Part shown: one piece after another, positions 35,237 through 44,872 of the stretch
Layout: each line of letters opens with the position of its first letter
Numbering within the stretch: the stretch's first letter is position 1
Source of the DNA: Micromonospora sp. HNM0581
GTDB taxonomy: Bacteria; Actinomycetota; Actinomycetes; Mycobacteriales; Micromonosporaceae
DNA: 64,000 bases
Reading direction: 5' to 3'
NCBI RefSeq assembly: GCF_012726175.1
Contig: NZ_JAASAD010000002.1
Coordinates: forward strand, 62,001-126,000
Program-made: the position numbers and the translations under genes
Notes under the pieces: model-generated
What the model was told of the DNA's origin: nothing
Databases searched by the model: none
Seen by the model: the letters and a program-made list of their open reading frames with translations, nothing else

Positions 35237-36652
35237 TCAGCCGCCGCCGAGGTGGGCGAGCATCGAACCGCTCTGGTCCAGGGTGGCCAGATAGGAGCGC
35301 GCCCAGGCCCGGATGTCGTGCTCGTGCAGGTGCGCACGCATCGCTCGCATCCGTTCGCGTACGTCGGCGGGGTTGGCCCGCAGGGCCGCGAGCAGGCCCT
35401 GCTTGAGCCCTTCCAGGTCGTGTGGATTGACCAGGTACGCCTGCGGCAGCTCGGCGGCAGCCCCGGCGAACTCGCTCAGCAGCAGCGCGCCGGTGTCATC
35501 GACCCGGGCGGCGACGTACTCCTTGGCGACCAGGTTCATGCCGTCGCGCAGCGGGGTCACCGCCATCACGTCGGCGACCCGGTAGAGCGCGGCCAGCTCG
35601 GCGCGGTCGAATGGCTGGGTGAGGTAGTGGATGGCGGGCTCGCCTACCCGGCCGAACTCCCCGTTGATCCGCCCGACCTCCCGCTCTACCCGGTCCCGGA
35701 GGATCTGGTACTGGCTGACCCGTTCCCGGCTGGGCACCGCCACCTGCACCAGCACCGTGTCGCGGACCTTGACGTGCCCGCCGGCCAGCAGTTCGCTGTA
35801 CGCCTTGAGTCGCTGCTCGATGCCCTTCGTGTAGTCCATCCGGTCGACGCTGAGGATCACGTGGTCGGGGCTGCCCAGGTCGTGACGCAGCCGGCGAGCC
35901 CGGTCGGCCACGTCCGGACGGTCGGCCAGCGCGGCCATCTCCACGGTGTCGATCGACACCGGGAACGCACCGATGCGTACCACCCGGTCCTCGACCCCGA
36001 TCCGTCGGTCGGTGGCCGGCAGCCCCAGCACCTTCGTGACCAGTTGGGCGAAGTTGTGTGCCGCCTGGGCGCGCTGGAAGCCGATCAGATCGGCACCGAG
36101 CATCCCGCGTAGCAGCTCGGCCCGGCGGGGCAGTTGCATGAACAGCTCCGGTGGCGGAAAGGGCACATGCAGGAAGAAGCCGATGCGCAGGTCGGGCCGG
36201 AGGGTGCGGAGCAGCCCCGGCACCAGTTGCAGGTGGTAGTCCTGCACCCAGATGACCGCGCCGGACTCGGCGACCTGCGCGGTGGCCTCGGCGAATCGCC
36301 GGTTGACCCGGAGGTAGGCGTCCCACCAGCGCCGGTGGTGCTGCGGCTGTTCGACCGCGTCGTGATAGATCGGCCAGAGGGTCGCGTTGGCGAAGCCCTC
36401 GTAGTGGTCGCGCAGGTCGTCGCCGCTGAGCGGGACGGAGTGCATCCGTACCCCGTCGATGTCGGGCAGTTCGGGTGCGGGGCCGGTCCCACCGGCCCAG
36501 CCGACCCAGGTCGCGGGGGTGTGGCGCAGCAACGGGTGCAGCGCGCTGACCAGCCCACCGGGGCTGCGCCGCCACTCGCACGCGCCGTCGGGCGCCACGC
36601 TGTCGTCGATGGGTAGGCGGTTGGCCACCACCACGAGGGAACTCTGTCGCAT
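35237..36652 (-). CDS. otsA: Trehalose-6-phosphate synthase
   Basis: A 471-residue GT20 enzyme making trehalose-6-phosphate from UDP- or GDP-glucose and glucose-6-phosphate. Conserved parts: [60 protein letters not shown] and [17 protein letters not shown] 36652 puts the start directly at [14 protein letters not shown]; upstream ATG 36661 and GTG 36688 are possible. No otsB phosphatase gene is in the window. Trehalose serves as an osmolyte and as a cell-wall lipid precursor in this group. Confidence 0.93.
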   Translation of the reverse strand: MRQSSLVVVANRLPIDDSVAPDGACEWRRSPGGLVSALHPLLRHTPATWVGWAGGTGPAPELPDIDGVRMHSVPLSGDDLRDHYEGFANATLWPIYHDAVEQPQHHRRWWDAYLRVNRRFAEATAQVAESGAVIWVQDYHLQLVPGLLRTLRPDLRIGFFLHVPFPPPELFMQLPRRAELLRGMLGADLIGFQRAQAAHNFAQLVTKVLGLPATDRRIGVEDRVVRIGAFPVSIDTVEMAALADRPDVADRARRLRHDLGSPDHVILSVDRMDYTKGIEQRLKAYSELLAGGHVKVRDTVLVQVAVPSRERVSQYQILRDRVEREVGRINGEFGRVGEPAIHYLTQPFDRAELAALYRVADVMAVTPLRDGMNLVAKEYVAARVDDTGALLLSEFAGAAAELPQAYLVNPHDLEGLKQGLLAALRANPADVRERMRAMRAHLHEHDIRAWARSYLATLDQSGSMLAHLGGG

Positions 36653-36826
36653 CTCGGGCATTCCGATCAGCAGGGGAGTGACCGCCACGAGGGGGAAGAA
36701 ACCGGGCAGTCGGCGGGTGTCGTGACGTGCTGCGGTATTCCTACTGACAGTAAGTTACACCACTGTTACGCGCGTCGGCATGGGCGGTCGTCGTCCCGGT
36801 ATCCGGACGGCTACCCTGCGCGCCAC

Positions 36827-37672
36827 TCAGACGACAGCGCCGTCGTCCGGGTCGCGGTCGTCGGCGTCCCCGGGCCGCAGCCGCCACACGAGGGTGACGA
36901 AACCGGCGAGTATGGCCGTGAAACCGAGCAACGTCACGATGCCCTGGTCGGCCGGGAGCAGGCCCGGGAAGAGGAACAGCGTGAAGCCGAGCAGCACAGC
37001 GAGGATGCCAGCCATCGCGAACTTCGACACGCGGGGCAACGGCGGTGGCGGCGGCGGTACGTAGCGCTCGTCGTCCGGGTCGTCGGGCAGGTCCCCACCG
37101 AAGGTGTCCAGGCCGTCCAGCAGCGACGGCCCCTCCCCGTCGCGGGGACCACGTCCCAACGAGACTCCGGAGACGTCGGCGGCGTACGGCAGCCGGCGCA
37201 CGTCGGTGGCGGTCGGGCCGGGCTCCTCGGTGCTCGGCCGGGAAGCGGTGGCCGTGCCGCCGCCGCGCCCACTGGGGTCGTCCACGTTCTCGGCGGCGGG
37301 CCACGGGTGCTCACCGGCGTCCGGTGGGGCGTGGAACCCGGCGACGATCCGTTCCCACTCGGCGTCTATGTCCGGTTCGCCACCGGCGCGAGCGTCACCG
37401 GTCTCGTCGGCGAGCTGGCTGAGGTAGTCGCGGGCGGTGCTCAGGTGCGAGCGGTCCACGTAGAGCCGGTCCACCGGTCGCGGCGGCACGGTGGTGGTGC
37501 GGGTGACCGGGTTCAGGTCGGCCGACGGTTGCAGGTAGGCGGCGATCCCGCCAGCGGCCAGCACGTCGAGCAGGTGCTCGCCGACGCGCGGGTCGACGTC
37601 GCCGGCGATCGCGTACTCGCTCGCGTCGAGACCGTTGTCCCGCCGTCCCCGGCGGGCCCCACCCGCTGACAC
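36827..37672 (-). CDS. Hypothetical protein with two C-terminal membrane helices (DUF308-like tail)
   Basis: 281 residues. The N-terminal part (about 15-85) has a compact fold: NGLDASEYAIAGDVDPRVGE and DVLAAGGIAAYLQPSADL, then RLYVDRSHLSTARDYLSQL. The middle (about 90-215) is low complexity and probably disordered. The end has a poly-Pro run and two membrane helices (MAGILAVLLGFTLFLFPGLL and VTLLGFTAILAGFVTLVW). The GTG start has GAGGAGGG seven bases upstream. Function unknown; the two parts suggest a membrane-tethered cytoplasmic domain. Confidence 0.72.
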   Translation of the reverse strand: MSAGGARRGRRDNGLDASEYAIAGDVDPRVGEHLLDVLAAGGIAAYLQPSADLNPVTRTTTVPPRPVDRLYVDRSHLSTARDYLSQLADETGDARAGGEPDIDAEWERIVAGFHAPPDAGEHPWPAAENVDDPSGRGGGTATASRPSTEEPGPTATDVRRLPYAADVSGVSLGRGPRDGEGPSLLDGLDTFGGDLPDDPDDERYVPPPPPPLPRVSKFAMAGILAVLLGFTLFLFPGLLPADQGIVTLLGFTAILAGFVTLVWRLRPGDADDRDPDDGAVV

Positions 37673-38148
37673 CGGACCACCCTCCTCATCGCGCCTCCGG
37701 CGCGTTGCCACACACCCCGTGCCCTGAATCGTGACACGTCGAGGGCGGGTTCGGGGAGTGCCTTGTGGCGCGGCGTACGCCCGACCCCTTCGGGCCCCCT
37801 CGCCGCGACCGTGCCTAACACACCGCTCGCCGGCCGGGCAGCGACACAGGGTGACGGCAACCCTGGGTGCCGAAGTCCCGCTCGACCCGGCGGTACCCAA
37901 CGGCCCATGTGTTCGGCGTCAACCGGCGCACAGCTGCCTGACCAGGTGCGGCAGCAGCGGTCGAAGCCGGCACGGACTGCCGATCAGCATGAAAGGTGCA
38001 CAAGCGCGAGGGCTGACGCCAGAACAAGATACGGCAAGTGAGGAGACAGATGGAGGTAGATCGACACCGAACGTGACGGCGGTTTCGGGTCGAGGGCCCA
38101 TCGCTGCGGGGCGTCAGGCGGCACCGGGTGCCTCGGGATCCGCGACGG
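37673..38148. other. 476-bp region without a recognisable gene
   Basis: Between the divergently placed start of the DUF308-like gene and the stop of the cyclase-regulator gene I find no tRNA-like fold, no repeat and no ORF with convincing composition. The short open frames here are Arg/Pro-rich shadows. The right half must contain the 3' end signals of the cyclase gene. Confidence 0.5.
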
Positions 38149-41100
38149 TCAGCAAGCGAGGGTCTGTGCGACGTCGGCGGTCGGGTGGGCCAGAGCGAGC
38201 AGGCCCGGAGCGGCGTTGCGGTGCGCGAAGGCACGCAGTTCGGCCAGGGGTACGCCGGCCGCAGCGTGATCGCCGGCAGCCGTCAGCTCGCGTACCGCGA
38301 AGGTCAGCGCCAGCATCCGATCGGTGACATCGGGGATGCCGGCATAGATCTGGGCGGCGGTCAGATGCAGCTCGGCGGCGTGCCGATGGTTGTCGTCGAG
38401 CCCAGCCAGCGCGCCGGTCACACTCCGCAGCGCCGCCTCCGACCAGGGCGTACGGTGACCAACCTGGCCGAGCATCGCGCGTACCCGGACAGCGGACTTG
38501 CGGCCGGCGAGGCTGGCCGCCCAGCCAGCCGCAGCGATCCACTCGCCGCTGGCCAACGCCGGTACCGCCGTCCACGACTCGGCCAGCTCGTCGATCAGCG
38601 CGGCGGCCTCGTCGACGCGACCCTGCACCGCCCGGCACAGCGCCCCCATCGCGAGCATCGTCCAGTGCGGCCGGTGGAAGCCGCTGCGCCGGGCGATGTC
38701 CAACGCGGCGGCCACGTCGTCGCATTGTGGTGTGCCGGCCGGCGAACCGTCCCCCGGCGGCCCCGGCGGCACCGGCTGGCCGCGCAGCACCAGCAGGCAC
38801 GACCGCAGGCCGCGTACCTGCATGTCCCAGCTGCCGGTCGGGGTGTCCACGAACGCCTCGGCGGCGTCGATCAGTCGGCCGAAGTCCCCGTCGAACCAGG
38901 CCCGCATCGCCTCGGCGGAGTAGCTGGTGCTCAGGTTCTGCCCGCTTGCGGTGCGGGCCGGCGCAGCCGAGAGCAGAGCGTCGGAGCGCAACCAGTCCCC
39001 CTCCTCCCGTACCGCGTAGGCGAGGTTCTGGGTGGCCCGGGGCAGCGCGATCAACTGACTGGACCGGCCGAACTCCACGATCGCGTACAACTCGTCGAGT
39101 CCGGCCCGGTCACCGGCCTGATACCGGGCGGTGGCCGCGGTGATCCGGGCGTTGGTGCGGATCTCGGTGAGCCCGAGTCGTTCGCCGATCTCCGCCGCCG
39201 TGTCGGCCGCCGCCACCGCCGGATCACGCTCGTAGTTCAGCATGTGCAGCCGCCCCAGCTCGGCGAAGGCGTCGGCCTTCTGCGCGCTGTCGGGCAGCGG
39301 GTCGAACAGCCGCACCGCCCGGTGCAGGCAGGCCAGTGCCGCCGGACGGTCGGCCCGCAGCCAGGCCGCCTGACCGAGCAGCGTCCAGGCCCGCGCCGCG
39401 CAGGCCTCGTCGCCGTGCGCGTGCAGTCGCTCGGCGAGCGACTGCACCTGCTCCGGCCCGCCACCGGAGAGGAAGGCGTTGCCGTCGCGGTGGAATGAGA
39501 TCTCGGTACTGAGCAACTCCAGCTGGAGTCGACCCACCGGATCGGAGTCGTCGACCAGACCGAGCGCCCGGGCCGCGTGGCCAGCGGCGGCGTCCAGCCC
39601 GTGCAGCGCGTACGCCCGACGTGCCGCCCGGTGCAGCGCGGCCCGGGCCGGCGCCGCGTAACGGCGGGTCTCCATGCCCAGCGAGCGGGCAATCTCGTGC
39701 GCCGCCCAGCGGTGGTGTGCCAGCACCTCGGCCAGGTCGGTCTCCCGGCTCTGGGACAGCGTGTCCAACCAGTCGGCGGTGCGTTCGTGCCGGGCCACCC
39801 GCTCGGCTCGGGGTAACCGCTGGTAACACACGTCGCGGACCAGGACGTGTCGGAAGCGGTACTCCGGCTGACCGGCCATCGTGGAGGCGGCCTGTTCGTG
39901 GACGAAGTCCCGCTGTTCCAGTCGACGCAGGGCACGCTCGACGGATTCGACCGGCTGTCCGACGGCGGCGGCCACCGCACCGGGCCAGAACTGCACTCCG
40001 ACGACCGCGGCGGCCAGCAGCACCGCACGGTCCTTCGCGTCGAGCAGGTCGACCCGATTGGCGATGACCGCGTGCACACTCTCCGGCATCGGCAGATCCA
40101 GGTGCCTCTCCAGCGACCAGCCGCGCCCGGACTGCCGCAGGGCGCCCTGCTCGATAAGCATCCGGACGTACTCGTGGGCGTAGAGTGGATTGCCGCCGGC
40201 CACCTCGATCAGCGGGGTCAGCAGGTCGGCGGGGAACGCGGCCTGGCCGAACATGTGGGTGTACAACGCGGCGATGCCGGTGTCCCGCAACGGCGGCAGG
40301 GCGATGGTGACCGAACCGGTGATGGTCCCCGCCCAGCTCGGATCGCGGTCGACGAGCTCGGGGCGGGCGGTGCACAGCAGCAGCAGCGGTACGTCCCGGG
40401 CCGCCGCGCCCAGCAGCTCCACGAAACGCAGCATCGCGTCGTCGGCCCAGTGCAGGTCCTCGAAGACCAGCACGGTGGGGCGGCTGGCGGCGAGGGCCAG
40501 CAGGAACCGTCGCCATGCCGATTCCGCTTCCTCCGCGGGCAGTGGGTTGCCGGCCAGCCCGACAAGCGGACGCAGCGCGTCGGCCACCCGTTCCCGCTCT
40601 GCGACGCCGACCAGCCTGCTCACGGCGGCGGCGAGGCGTTGCGCGGCGCTGGCGGCCGGATCGGTGTCCAGGATGCCCGCCTCGGTCTTGACGATGTCGG
40701 CAAGCGCGGCGAACGTGACGTTCTCACCGAACGGTGGACACCTGCCGATCCGCCAGGTCAGCGGCTCGTCCACCAGCCGGCCGGTGTGCCGGTGCAGCTC
40801 ACGGACCAGCCGGCTCTTGCCGATGCCGGCCCGACCGAAGACGGTCACCACCTGGGGTCGGCGGTCGCGCAGGCTGCGGTGCAGGGCGTTGATCAGCATG
40901 CCCAGCTCGTGCTCCCGATCGATCAGGGGAGTGGTGTCGGACTCCCGATCGGTGGGCTGCCGGCGGATGGCGGACCGGGCCAGCCACACCTCGGTCGGTG
41001 CGGACCGGCCGCGCAGGGTGATCGGGGGTCGCCCGTCGTACCGGATGGTGTCCCGGGTCAGCGCGTGAGTGGCACCGTCGACAAGAACCCCGCCGGGTGG

Positions 41101-41700
41101 CGCCGCGGACTGCAACCGGGACGCGGTGTTGACCACGTCTCCGGCGACGATCGCCTGACCACCGTCGCGGGCGGCAGCCACGTCGACGAGGGCCTCCCCG
41201 GTGGCCACCCCGACCCGGAAGCGCAGTCCTTCCGTGCCGGTGGGCGTGAAACGGGTCAGTACCCGCTGTAGTTCCAGCCCGGCCCGGACACACCGCAACC
41301 CGTCGGTTTCGGTGGCCACCGGCGCACCGAACAGCGCCATCACCGCGTCGCCGATGTACTTCTCCACCACGCCGCCGTACTGACCCACCACCCGACGGAC
41401 GGCGGAGAAGAAACCGGTCTGCATGCCGCGGACCAGCTCCGGATCGGCCCGCTCTACGTACGGGGTGAAGTCGATCAGGTCGACGAAGAGCACGCTGACC
41501 CGGCGACGATCCTCCTGGCTGGTGGGGCCGGACAGGTCCGTGCCGGTGCGAGGTGCGCCGCAGGAGGTGCAGAAGGCCACGTCCGGCGCGAGGGGGCGCA
41601 GGCAGTGCGGACAGACGGCAGCGAGTTCCGCGCCGCAGCCACCGCAGAAGCGGTCGCCCTCGGCAGCGGTACGTCCACAGCGGTCACACTGCGCGGCGAT
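38149..41700 (-). CDS. Giant adenylate-cyclase / ATPase / TPR regulator
   Basis: About 1,183 residues. A double zinc ribbon at the N terminus has eight cysteines (C5, 8, 19, 22, 30, 33, 44 and 47). A class III nucleotide cyclase domain follows (about 65-220; VLFVDLIDFT and EKYIGDAVMALFG supply the two metal Asp). Then comes an AAA/STAND ATPase (about 275-640; Walker A GRAGIGKSRLV and LVFEDLHWADDAML), then a helical TPR-like region to the end. There is no LuxR HTH. The first canonical start in the frame, GTG 41580, would delete five of the eight zinc ligands. GGAGGG lies just before an ATC codon at 41700, which I use as the boundary; CTG at 41712 or 41718 is also possible. Confidence 0.8.
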   Translation of the reverse strand: MAAQCDRCGRTAAEGDRFCGGCGAELAAVCPHCLRPLAPDVAFCTSCGAPRTGTDLSGPTSQEDRRRVSVLFVDLIDFTPYVERADPELVRGMQTGFFSAVRRVVGQYGGVVEKYIGDAVMALFGAPVATETDGLRCVRAGLELQRVLTRFTPTGTEGLRFRVGVATGEALVDVAAARDGGQAIVAGDVVNTASRLQSAAPPGGVLVDGATHALTRDTIRYDGRPPITLRGRSAPTEVWLARSAIRRQPTDRESDTTPLIDREHELGMLINALHRSLRDRRPQVVTVFGRAGIGKSRLVRELHRHTGRLVDEPLTWRIGRCPPFGENVTFAALADIVKTEAGILDTDPAASAAQRLAAAVSRLVGVAERERVADALRPLVGLAGNPLPAEEAESAWRRFLLALAASRPTVLVFEDLHWADDAMLRFVELLGAAARDVPLLLLCTARPELVDRDPSWAGTITGSVTIALPPLRDTGIAALYTHMFGQAAFPADLLTPLIEVAGGNPLYAHEYVRMLIEQGALRQSGRGWSLERHLDLPMPESVHAVIANRVDLLDAKDRAVLLAAAVVGVQFWPGAVAAAVGQPVESVERALRRLEQRDFVHEQAASTMAGQPEYRFRHVLVRDVCYQRLPRAERVARHERTADWLDTLSQSRETDLAEVLAHHRWAAHEIARSLGMETRRYAAPARAALHRAARRAYALHGLDAAAGHAARALGLVDDSDPVGRLQLELLSTEISFHRDGNAFLSGGGPEQVQSLAERLHAHGDEACAARAWTLLGQAAWLRADRPAALACLHRAVRLFDPLPDSAQKADAFAELGRLHMLNYERDPAVAAADTAAEIGERLGLTEIRTNARITAATARYQAGDRAGLDELYAIVEFGRSSQLIALPRATQNLAYAVREEGDWLRSDALLSAAPARTASGQNLSTSYSAEAMRAWFDGDFGRLIDAAEAFVDTPTGSWDMQVRGLRSCLLVLRGQPVPPGPPGDGSPAGTPQCDDVAAALDIARRSGFHRPHWTMLAMGALCRAVQGRVDEAAALIDELAESWTAVPALASGEWIAAAGWAASLAGRKSAVRVRAMLGQVGHRTPWSEAALRSVTGALAGLDDNHRHAAELHLTAAQIYAGIPDVTDRMLALTFAVRELTAAGDHAAAGVPLAELRAFAHRNAAPGLLALAHPTADVAQTLAC

Positions 41701-41878
41701 GACACCCTCCAGTGGCAGGCCCCGACGCCTCGGGGCGCAGCGTCGAGTATCCCTGTCCGCCGCACTGTCGGGTACCGGGCTGTTGGCTTGTGGACACTCA
41801 GCCGGGCAGCTCCCGCCGCTTCGGAACGGCTAGATTCAGGCGGCCGATTCGTTGACCGCCGATCAGAAGGACAGCTCC

Positions 41879-42088
41879 ATGGTGTACGTGATGCTGAAGA
41901 GTGACTGGACCGACGGTAGCGGGGTCGCCCACTCCGCGGGTGACTCGGTGGACGTGGACGCCGCGACCCTGGCGCAGTTGCAGGCGCAGGGCATCGTCGG
42001 CGAGGTGCCCGGCGGTGGCAAGGACGGCACGGACTGGGCCGGTCCCGGTGGCACCGACTGGGCCGGACCGGGCAGCACCAAGCCCTGA
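41879..42088 (+). CDS. Small hypothetical protein with DWAGPG repeats
   Basis: 69 residues, starting at ATG 41879 with AAGGA eight bases upstream. The first 45 residues form a compact domain (MVYVMLKSDWTDGSGVAHSA, then a DVDAATLAQLQAQGIV helix), resembling short ligand-binding or phage-tail-like small domains but not assigned to a family. The C terminus repeats (T)DWAGPG twice, followed by STKP. Divergent from the cyclase regulator and convergent with the Crp gene. Probably a real expressed small protein; function unknown. Confidence 0.68.
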   Translation: MVYVMLKSDWTDGSGVAHSAGDSVDVDAATLAQLQAQGIVGEVPGGGKDGTDWAGPGGTDWAGPGSTKP

Positions 42089-42102
42089 CCGGGGGGCAGC
42101 GA

Positions 42103-42136
42103 CGGGCGGGCCGGGACGATCGTCCCGGCCCGCCCG
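42103..42136. terminator. Perfect 34-bp palindrome between convergent genes
   Basis: A full inverted repeat with only a 4-base turn (centre at 42119/42120) sits between the stops of the small ORF (42088) and the Crp gene (42157), the expected place for a bidirectional terminator. Confidence 0.75.
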
Positions 42137-42156
42137 CCTTCGTCGGTGCCGGTCGC

Positions 42157-42849
42157 TCAGCGTTCGTTCATGCCGGCCCGGCGGCGAAGAGCGGGCACGT
42201 CGGTGACCACGATCCGCCGACCCTCGGTGCGCAACCAGCCCCGGTTGGCGAACGAGCCGATCGCCTGGTTGACGCTCTGCCGGGAACCACCGGCCATCTC
42301 GGCGAGCTGACTCTGGTTCAGCTCGATGGTGATCATCGGCGCCTGGCTCTCGCCGGCGAGTCGGACCAGCGTCTTGGCCACCCGGCCAGGCAGGTCGAGG
42401 AAGACGTGGTCGGCGTTCTGCTCGGTCAGCCGGCGGATCAACGCGCCGAGGGACCGCATCACCGCGTCGAGGATCCGCGCATTCGAGTGGACCAGCTCCA
42501 TGAAGGCCGGCCGGGACAGTGCCAACGCGGCGGTGTCCTCGATCGCCTCGGCCGAGGTCGACCTGGTCGAGGCGTCCAGCAGGGACACCTCACCGAGCAC
42601 GTCCGGCGGGCGCATCACGGTCAGGATCGCCCGTTCGCCGGTGGGGGCGGTACGGAACACGGCCACCGCGCCCCGGCGCAGGATGATCAGTGACTCGCCC
42701 GGGTCGTTCTCCACGAACAGCAGCTGACCCTTGCGGTACGTCCGGGGCACCGCGGCAGCGACCACCCGCTGGCGAACCTCCGGTTCGAGCCCGGCGAACA
42801 TGTCCACGCCGGTGAGCGCGTCACCCGGCTCCGGCAGGCGCATCTCCAC
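42157..42849 (-). CDS. Crp/Fnr-family transcription regulator
   Basis: A 230-residue regulator. The N-terminal cyclic-nucleotide-binding fold (about 15-130) has RKGQLLFVENDPGESLIIL, VMRPPDVLGEVSLLD and RSTSAEAIEDTAAL. The Arg-Ser/Thr phosphate-binding place is partly kept (RSTSAE). A winged HTH follows (about 170-220; QSQLAEMAGGSRQSVNQAI). GTG 42849 has GGAGGGG upstream at a good distance; ATG 42843 would remove two residues. It is close to a class III cyclase gene, so a cAMP link is plausible but unproven. No Fe-S cysteines of the Fnr type. Confidence 0.9.
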   Translation of the reverse strand: MEMRLPEPGDALTGVDMFAGLEPEVRQRVVAAAVPRTYRKGQLLFVENDPGESLIILRRGAVAVFRTAPTGERAILTVMRPPDVLGEVSLLDASTRSTSAEAIEDTAALALSRPAFMELVHSNARILDAVMRSLGALIRRLTEQNADHVFLDLPGRVAKTLVRLAGESQAPMITIELNQSQLAEMAGGSRQSVNQAIGSFANRGWLRTEGRRIVVTDVPALRRRAGMNER

Positions 42850-43112
42850 GGCCCCACCCCTCCCCCGGTCAAGGACCCCAACTCGCTCACCGGGTGAGCC
42901 TGAAGGCCCTGACGAGGTGATCCGACACCCGTTCGGCGTCCGGCAGCGGTAACACATCAGATCATGACGGTCCGGTCGCGTGCTGTACACCCCTCAATTC
43001 ACTTCCGTGACCGGTTCGAGCCGGGTGTGGCGCTGCGACGACGGCTGGAAGCGCTCCCGGTGTCGCCGACCCGATCGACGGGCCGCGACGACGATCGGCG
43101 AGGATGGTCGCG

Positions 43113-43625
43113 ATGGCCTACCGCTACTTCTACGACTGCGAGTTCATCGAGGACGGCCGGACCGTCGAACTGGTCTCGATCGGCGTCGTCGACGAGTACG
43201 ACCGCGAGTTCTACGCGGTCTCCACCGAGTTCGACGCGTCCCGCGCGGTGCCCTGGGTGCGTCGCAACGTACTCGACAAGCTGCCCTCCCCGGCCGACCG
43301 GGCGTGGCGGTCCCGCGAGCGCATCCGCGATGACCTGTACGACTTTCTTCTCGAGCCGATCCGGGGACGTCCGGGCGAGGAGGTGGAACTGTGGGCCTGG
43401 TACGCGGCGTACGACCATGTGGCGTTGGCGCAGTTGTGGGGCGCGATGCCGGCGCTGCCCCGGGAGATACCCCGCTACACCAAGGAGCTGCGGCAGTTGT
43501 GGGACGACCGGGGGCGGCCCCCGTTGCCGACCGCTGCGGCGGCCCGGCACGACGCGCTGGTCGACGCCCGGCACAACCTGGCCCGCTGGCGGGCGATGAC
43601 CGTCGGGACGGCTACCGGCCGGTAG
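43113..43625 (+). CDS. 3'-exoribonuclease AS (RNase AS)
   Basis: A 170-residue DEDDh exonuclease. YFYDCEFIEDGRTVELVSIG gives the first DxE, AWYAAYDHVALAQLWG the middle Asp, and HDALVDARHNL the final Asp with the preceding His. It closely matches the pattern of M. tuberculosis Rv2179c, an RNase AS that trims adenosine-rich RNA 3' ends. ATG 43113 is preferred over ATG 43104 because of its spacing to an AGG upstream. Divergent from the Crp gene across about 260 bases. Confidence 0.92.
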   Translation: MAYRYFYDCEFIEDGRTVELVSIGVVDEYDREFYAVSTEFDASRAVPWVRRNVLDKLPSPADRAWRSRERIRDDLYDFLLEPIRGRPGEEVELWAWYAAYDHVALAQLWGAMPALPREIPRYTKELRQLWDDRGRPPLPTAAAARHDALVDARHNLARWRAMTVGTATGR

Positions 43626-43775
43626 TGGGGCGCTCTCCGAGCCGTACCGGGCGGCGACTACAGTTCGTAGGGACGGCCCGCCCCGGGCCGGCAACGGTGC
43701 CGAGGGTCCGCGCTGACACATATCCTGGGGCTTGATCGGGCTTGACCAGATGCTCCCCAGGAGGATGAGCAGATC

Positions 43776-44804
43776 ATGCGTATCGGCGTGCTCACCGGCG
43801 GCGGCGACTGCCCAGGTCTCAACGCGGTCATCCGGGCGGTGGTCCGTAAGGGCGTCGCCAGCTACGGCCACGAGTTCGTGGGTTTCCAGGACGGTTGGAA
43901 GGGCCCACTGGAGGGGCTTTCCCGCCCGCTCGGCATCGCGGAGGTCCGTGGCATCCTGCCCCGGGGCGGCACGATCCTCGGCTCCTCCCGGACCAACCCC
44001 TTCAAAATCGAGAACGGCGTCGAGCAGATCAAGGACAACCTTGCCGCGCAGGGCGTCGACGCTCTCATCGCCATCGGCGGTGAGGACACCCTCGGCGTCG
44101 CCACCAAGCTGCACGAGCTCGGCGTCAATGTGATCGGCGTGCCGAAGACCATCGACAACGACCTCGGCGCGACCGACTACACGTTCGGTTTCGACACCGC
44201 CGTCAACATCGCCATGGAGGCGATCGACCGGCTGCACACCACCGCCGAGAGTCACCACCGCACCCTGGTGGTCGAGGTGATGGGCCGGCACGCCGGTTGG
44301 ATCGCCCTGCACGCGGGTCTGGCCGGCGGCGCCAACGTGATCCTGCTGCCGGAGCGGAACTTCGACGTCGAGCAGGTCGCCGGGTACGTCGAGAAGCGTT
44401 TCCAGCACCAGTACGCCCCGATCGTCGTGGTCGCCGAAGGCGCCCAGCCGCTGGAGGGCCAGATGGTCCTGCAGAATCAGGAGCTGGACGCGTTCGGGCA
44501 CGTGCGGCTCGGTGGCATCGGCCAGTGGCTGGCCGAGCAGCTGGAGGCCAAGACCGGCAAGGAGGCCCGCACCGTCGTGCTCGGCCACATCCAGCGTGGC
44601 GGCACCCCCACCGCGTTCGACCGGGTGCTCGCCACCCGGCTGGGGCTGCAGGCCATCGACGCCGTCCACGAGGGCGACTGGGGCAAGATGGTCGCGATGC
44701 ATAGCACGAACATCGTCCGCGTTCCGCTCGCCGACGCCACCGCCGAGCTGAAGACCGTTCCGCTGGAGCGGTACGCCGAGGCCGAAGTCTTCTTCGGTAG
44801 CTGA
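43776..44804 (+). CDS. pfkA: 6-phosphofructokinase (group III)
   Basis: A 342-residue PFK: GVLTGGGDCPGLNAVIRA at the N terminus, catalytic PKTIDNDLGATDYTFGFDTA, EVMGRHAGW and QRGGTPTAFDR. The donor-determining positions are Asp104 (GGEDT) and Lys124 (PKTIDND) as in PPi-dependent enzymes, but Streptomyces coelicolor PFK of this group is known to use ATP despite these residues, so donor use is uncertain. AGGAGG at 43758-43763 is upstream, and a strong hairpin follows before proC. Confidence 0.95.
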   Translation: MRIGVLTGGGDCPGLNAVIRAVVRKGVASYGHEFVGFQDGWKGPLEGLSRPLGIAEVRGILPRGGTILGSSRTNPFKIENGVEQIKDNLAAQGVDALIAIGGEDTLGVATKLHELGVNVIGVPKTIDNDLGATDYTFGFDTAVNIAMEAIDRLHTTAESHHRTLVVEVMGRHAGWIALHAGLAGGANVILLPERNFDVEQVAGYVEKRFQHQYAPIVVVAEGAQPLEGQMVLQNQELDAFGHVRLGGIGQWLAEQLEAKTGKEARTVVLGHIQRGGTPTAFDRVLATRLGLQAIDAVHEGDWGKMVAMHSTNIVRVPLADATAELKTVPLERYAEAEVFFGS

Positions 44805-44811
44805 ACGTCGT

Positions 44812-44851
44812 CCGGCGTCGCGGCGGGCCACCGGGCCCGCCGCGACGCCGG
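44812..44851 (+). terminator. Terminator between pfkA and proC
   Basis: A perfect 18-bp stem (44812-44829 with 44834-44851) with a 4-base loop starts eight bases after the pfkA stop. proC begins only 21 bases further, so proC probably depends on read-through or a promoter inside this short gap. Confidence 0.75.
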
Positions 44852-44872
44852 CTCACGAAGGGGGTACGCCAG

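Noticed and set aside
37763..38327. Short plus-strand ORFs in the gap before the cyclase regulator
   Set aside because: Arg/Pro/Ala-rich, no ribosome-binding site, partly antisense to the regulator.
39847..41271. 474-codon plus-strand frame inside the cyclase regulator
   Set aside because: A shadow frame of the regulator with no recognisable domain.
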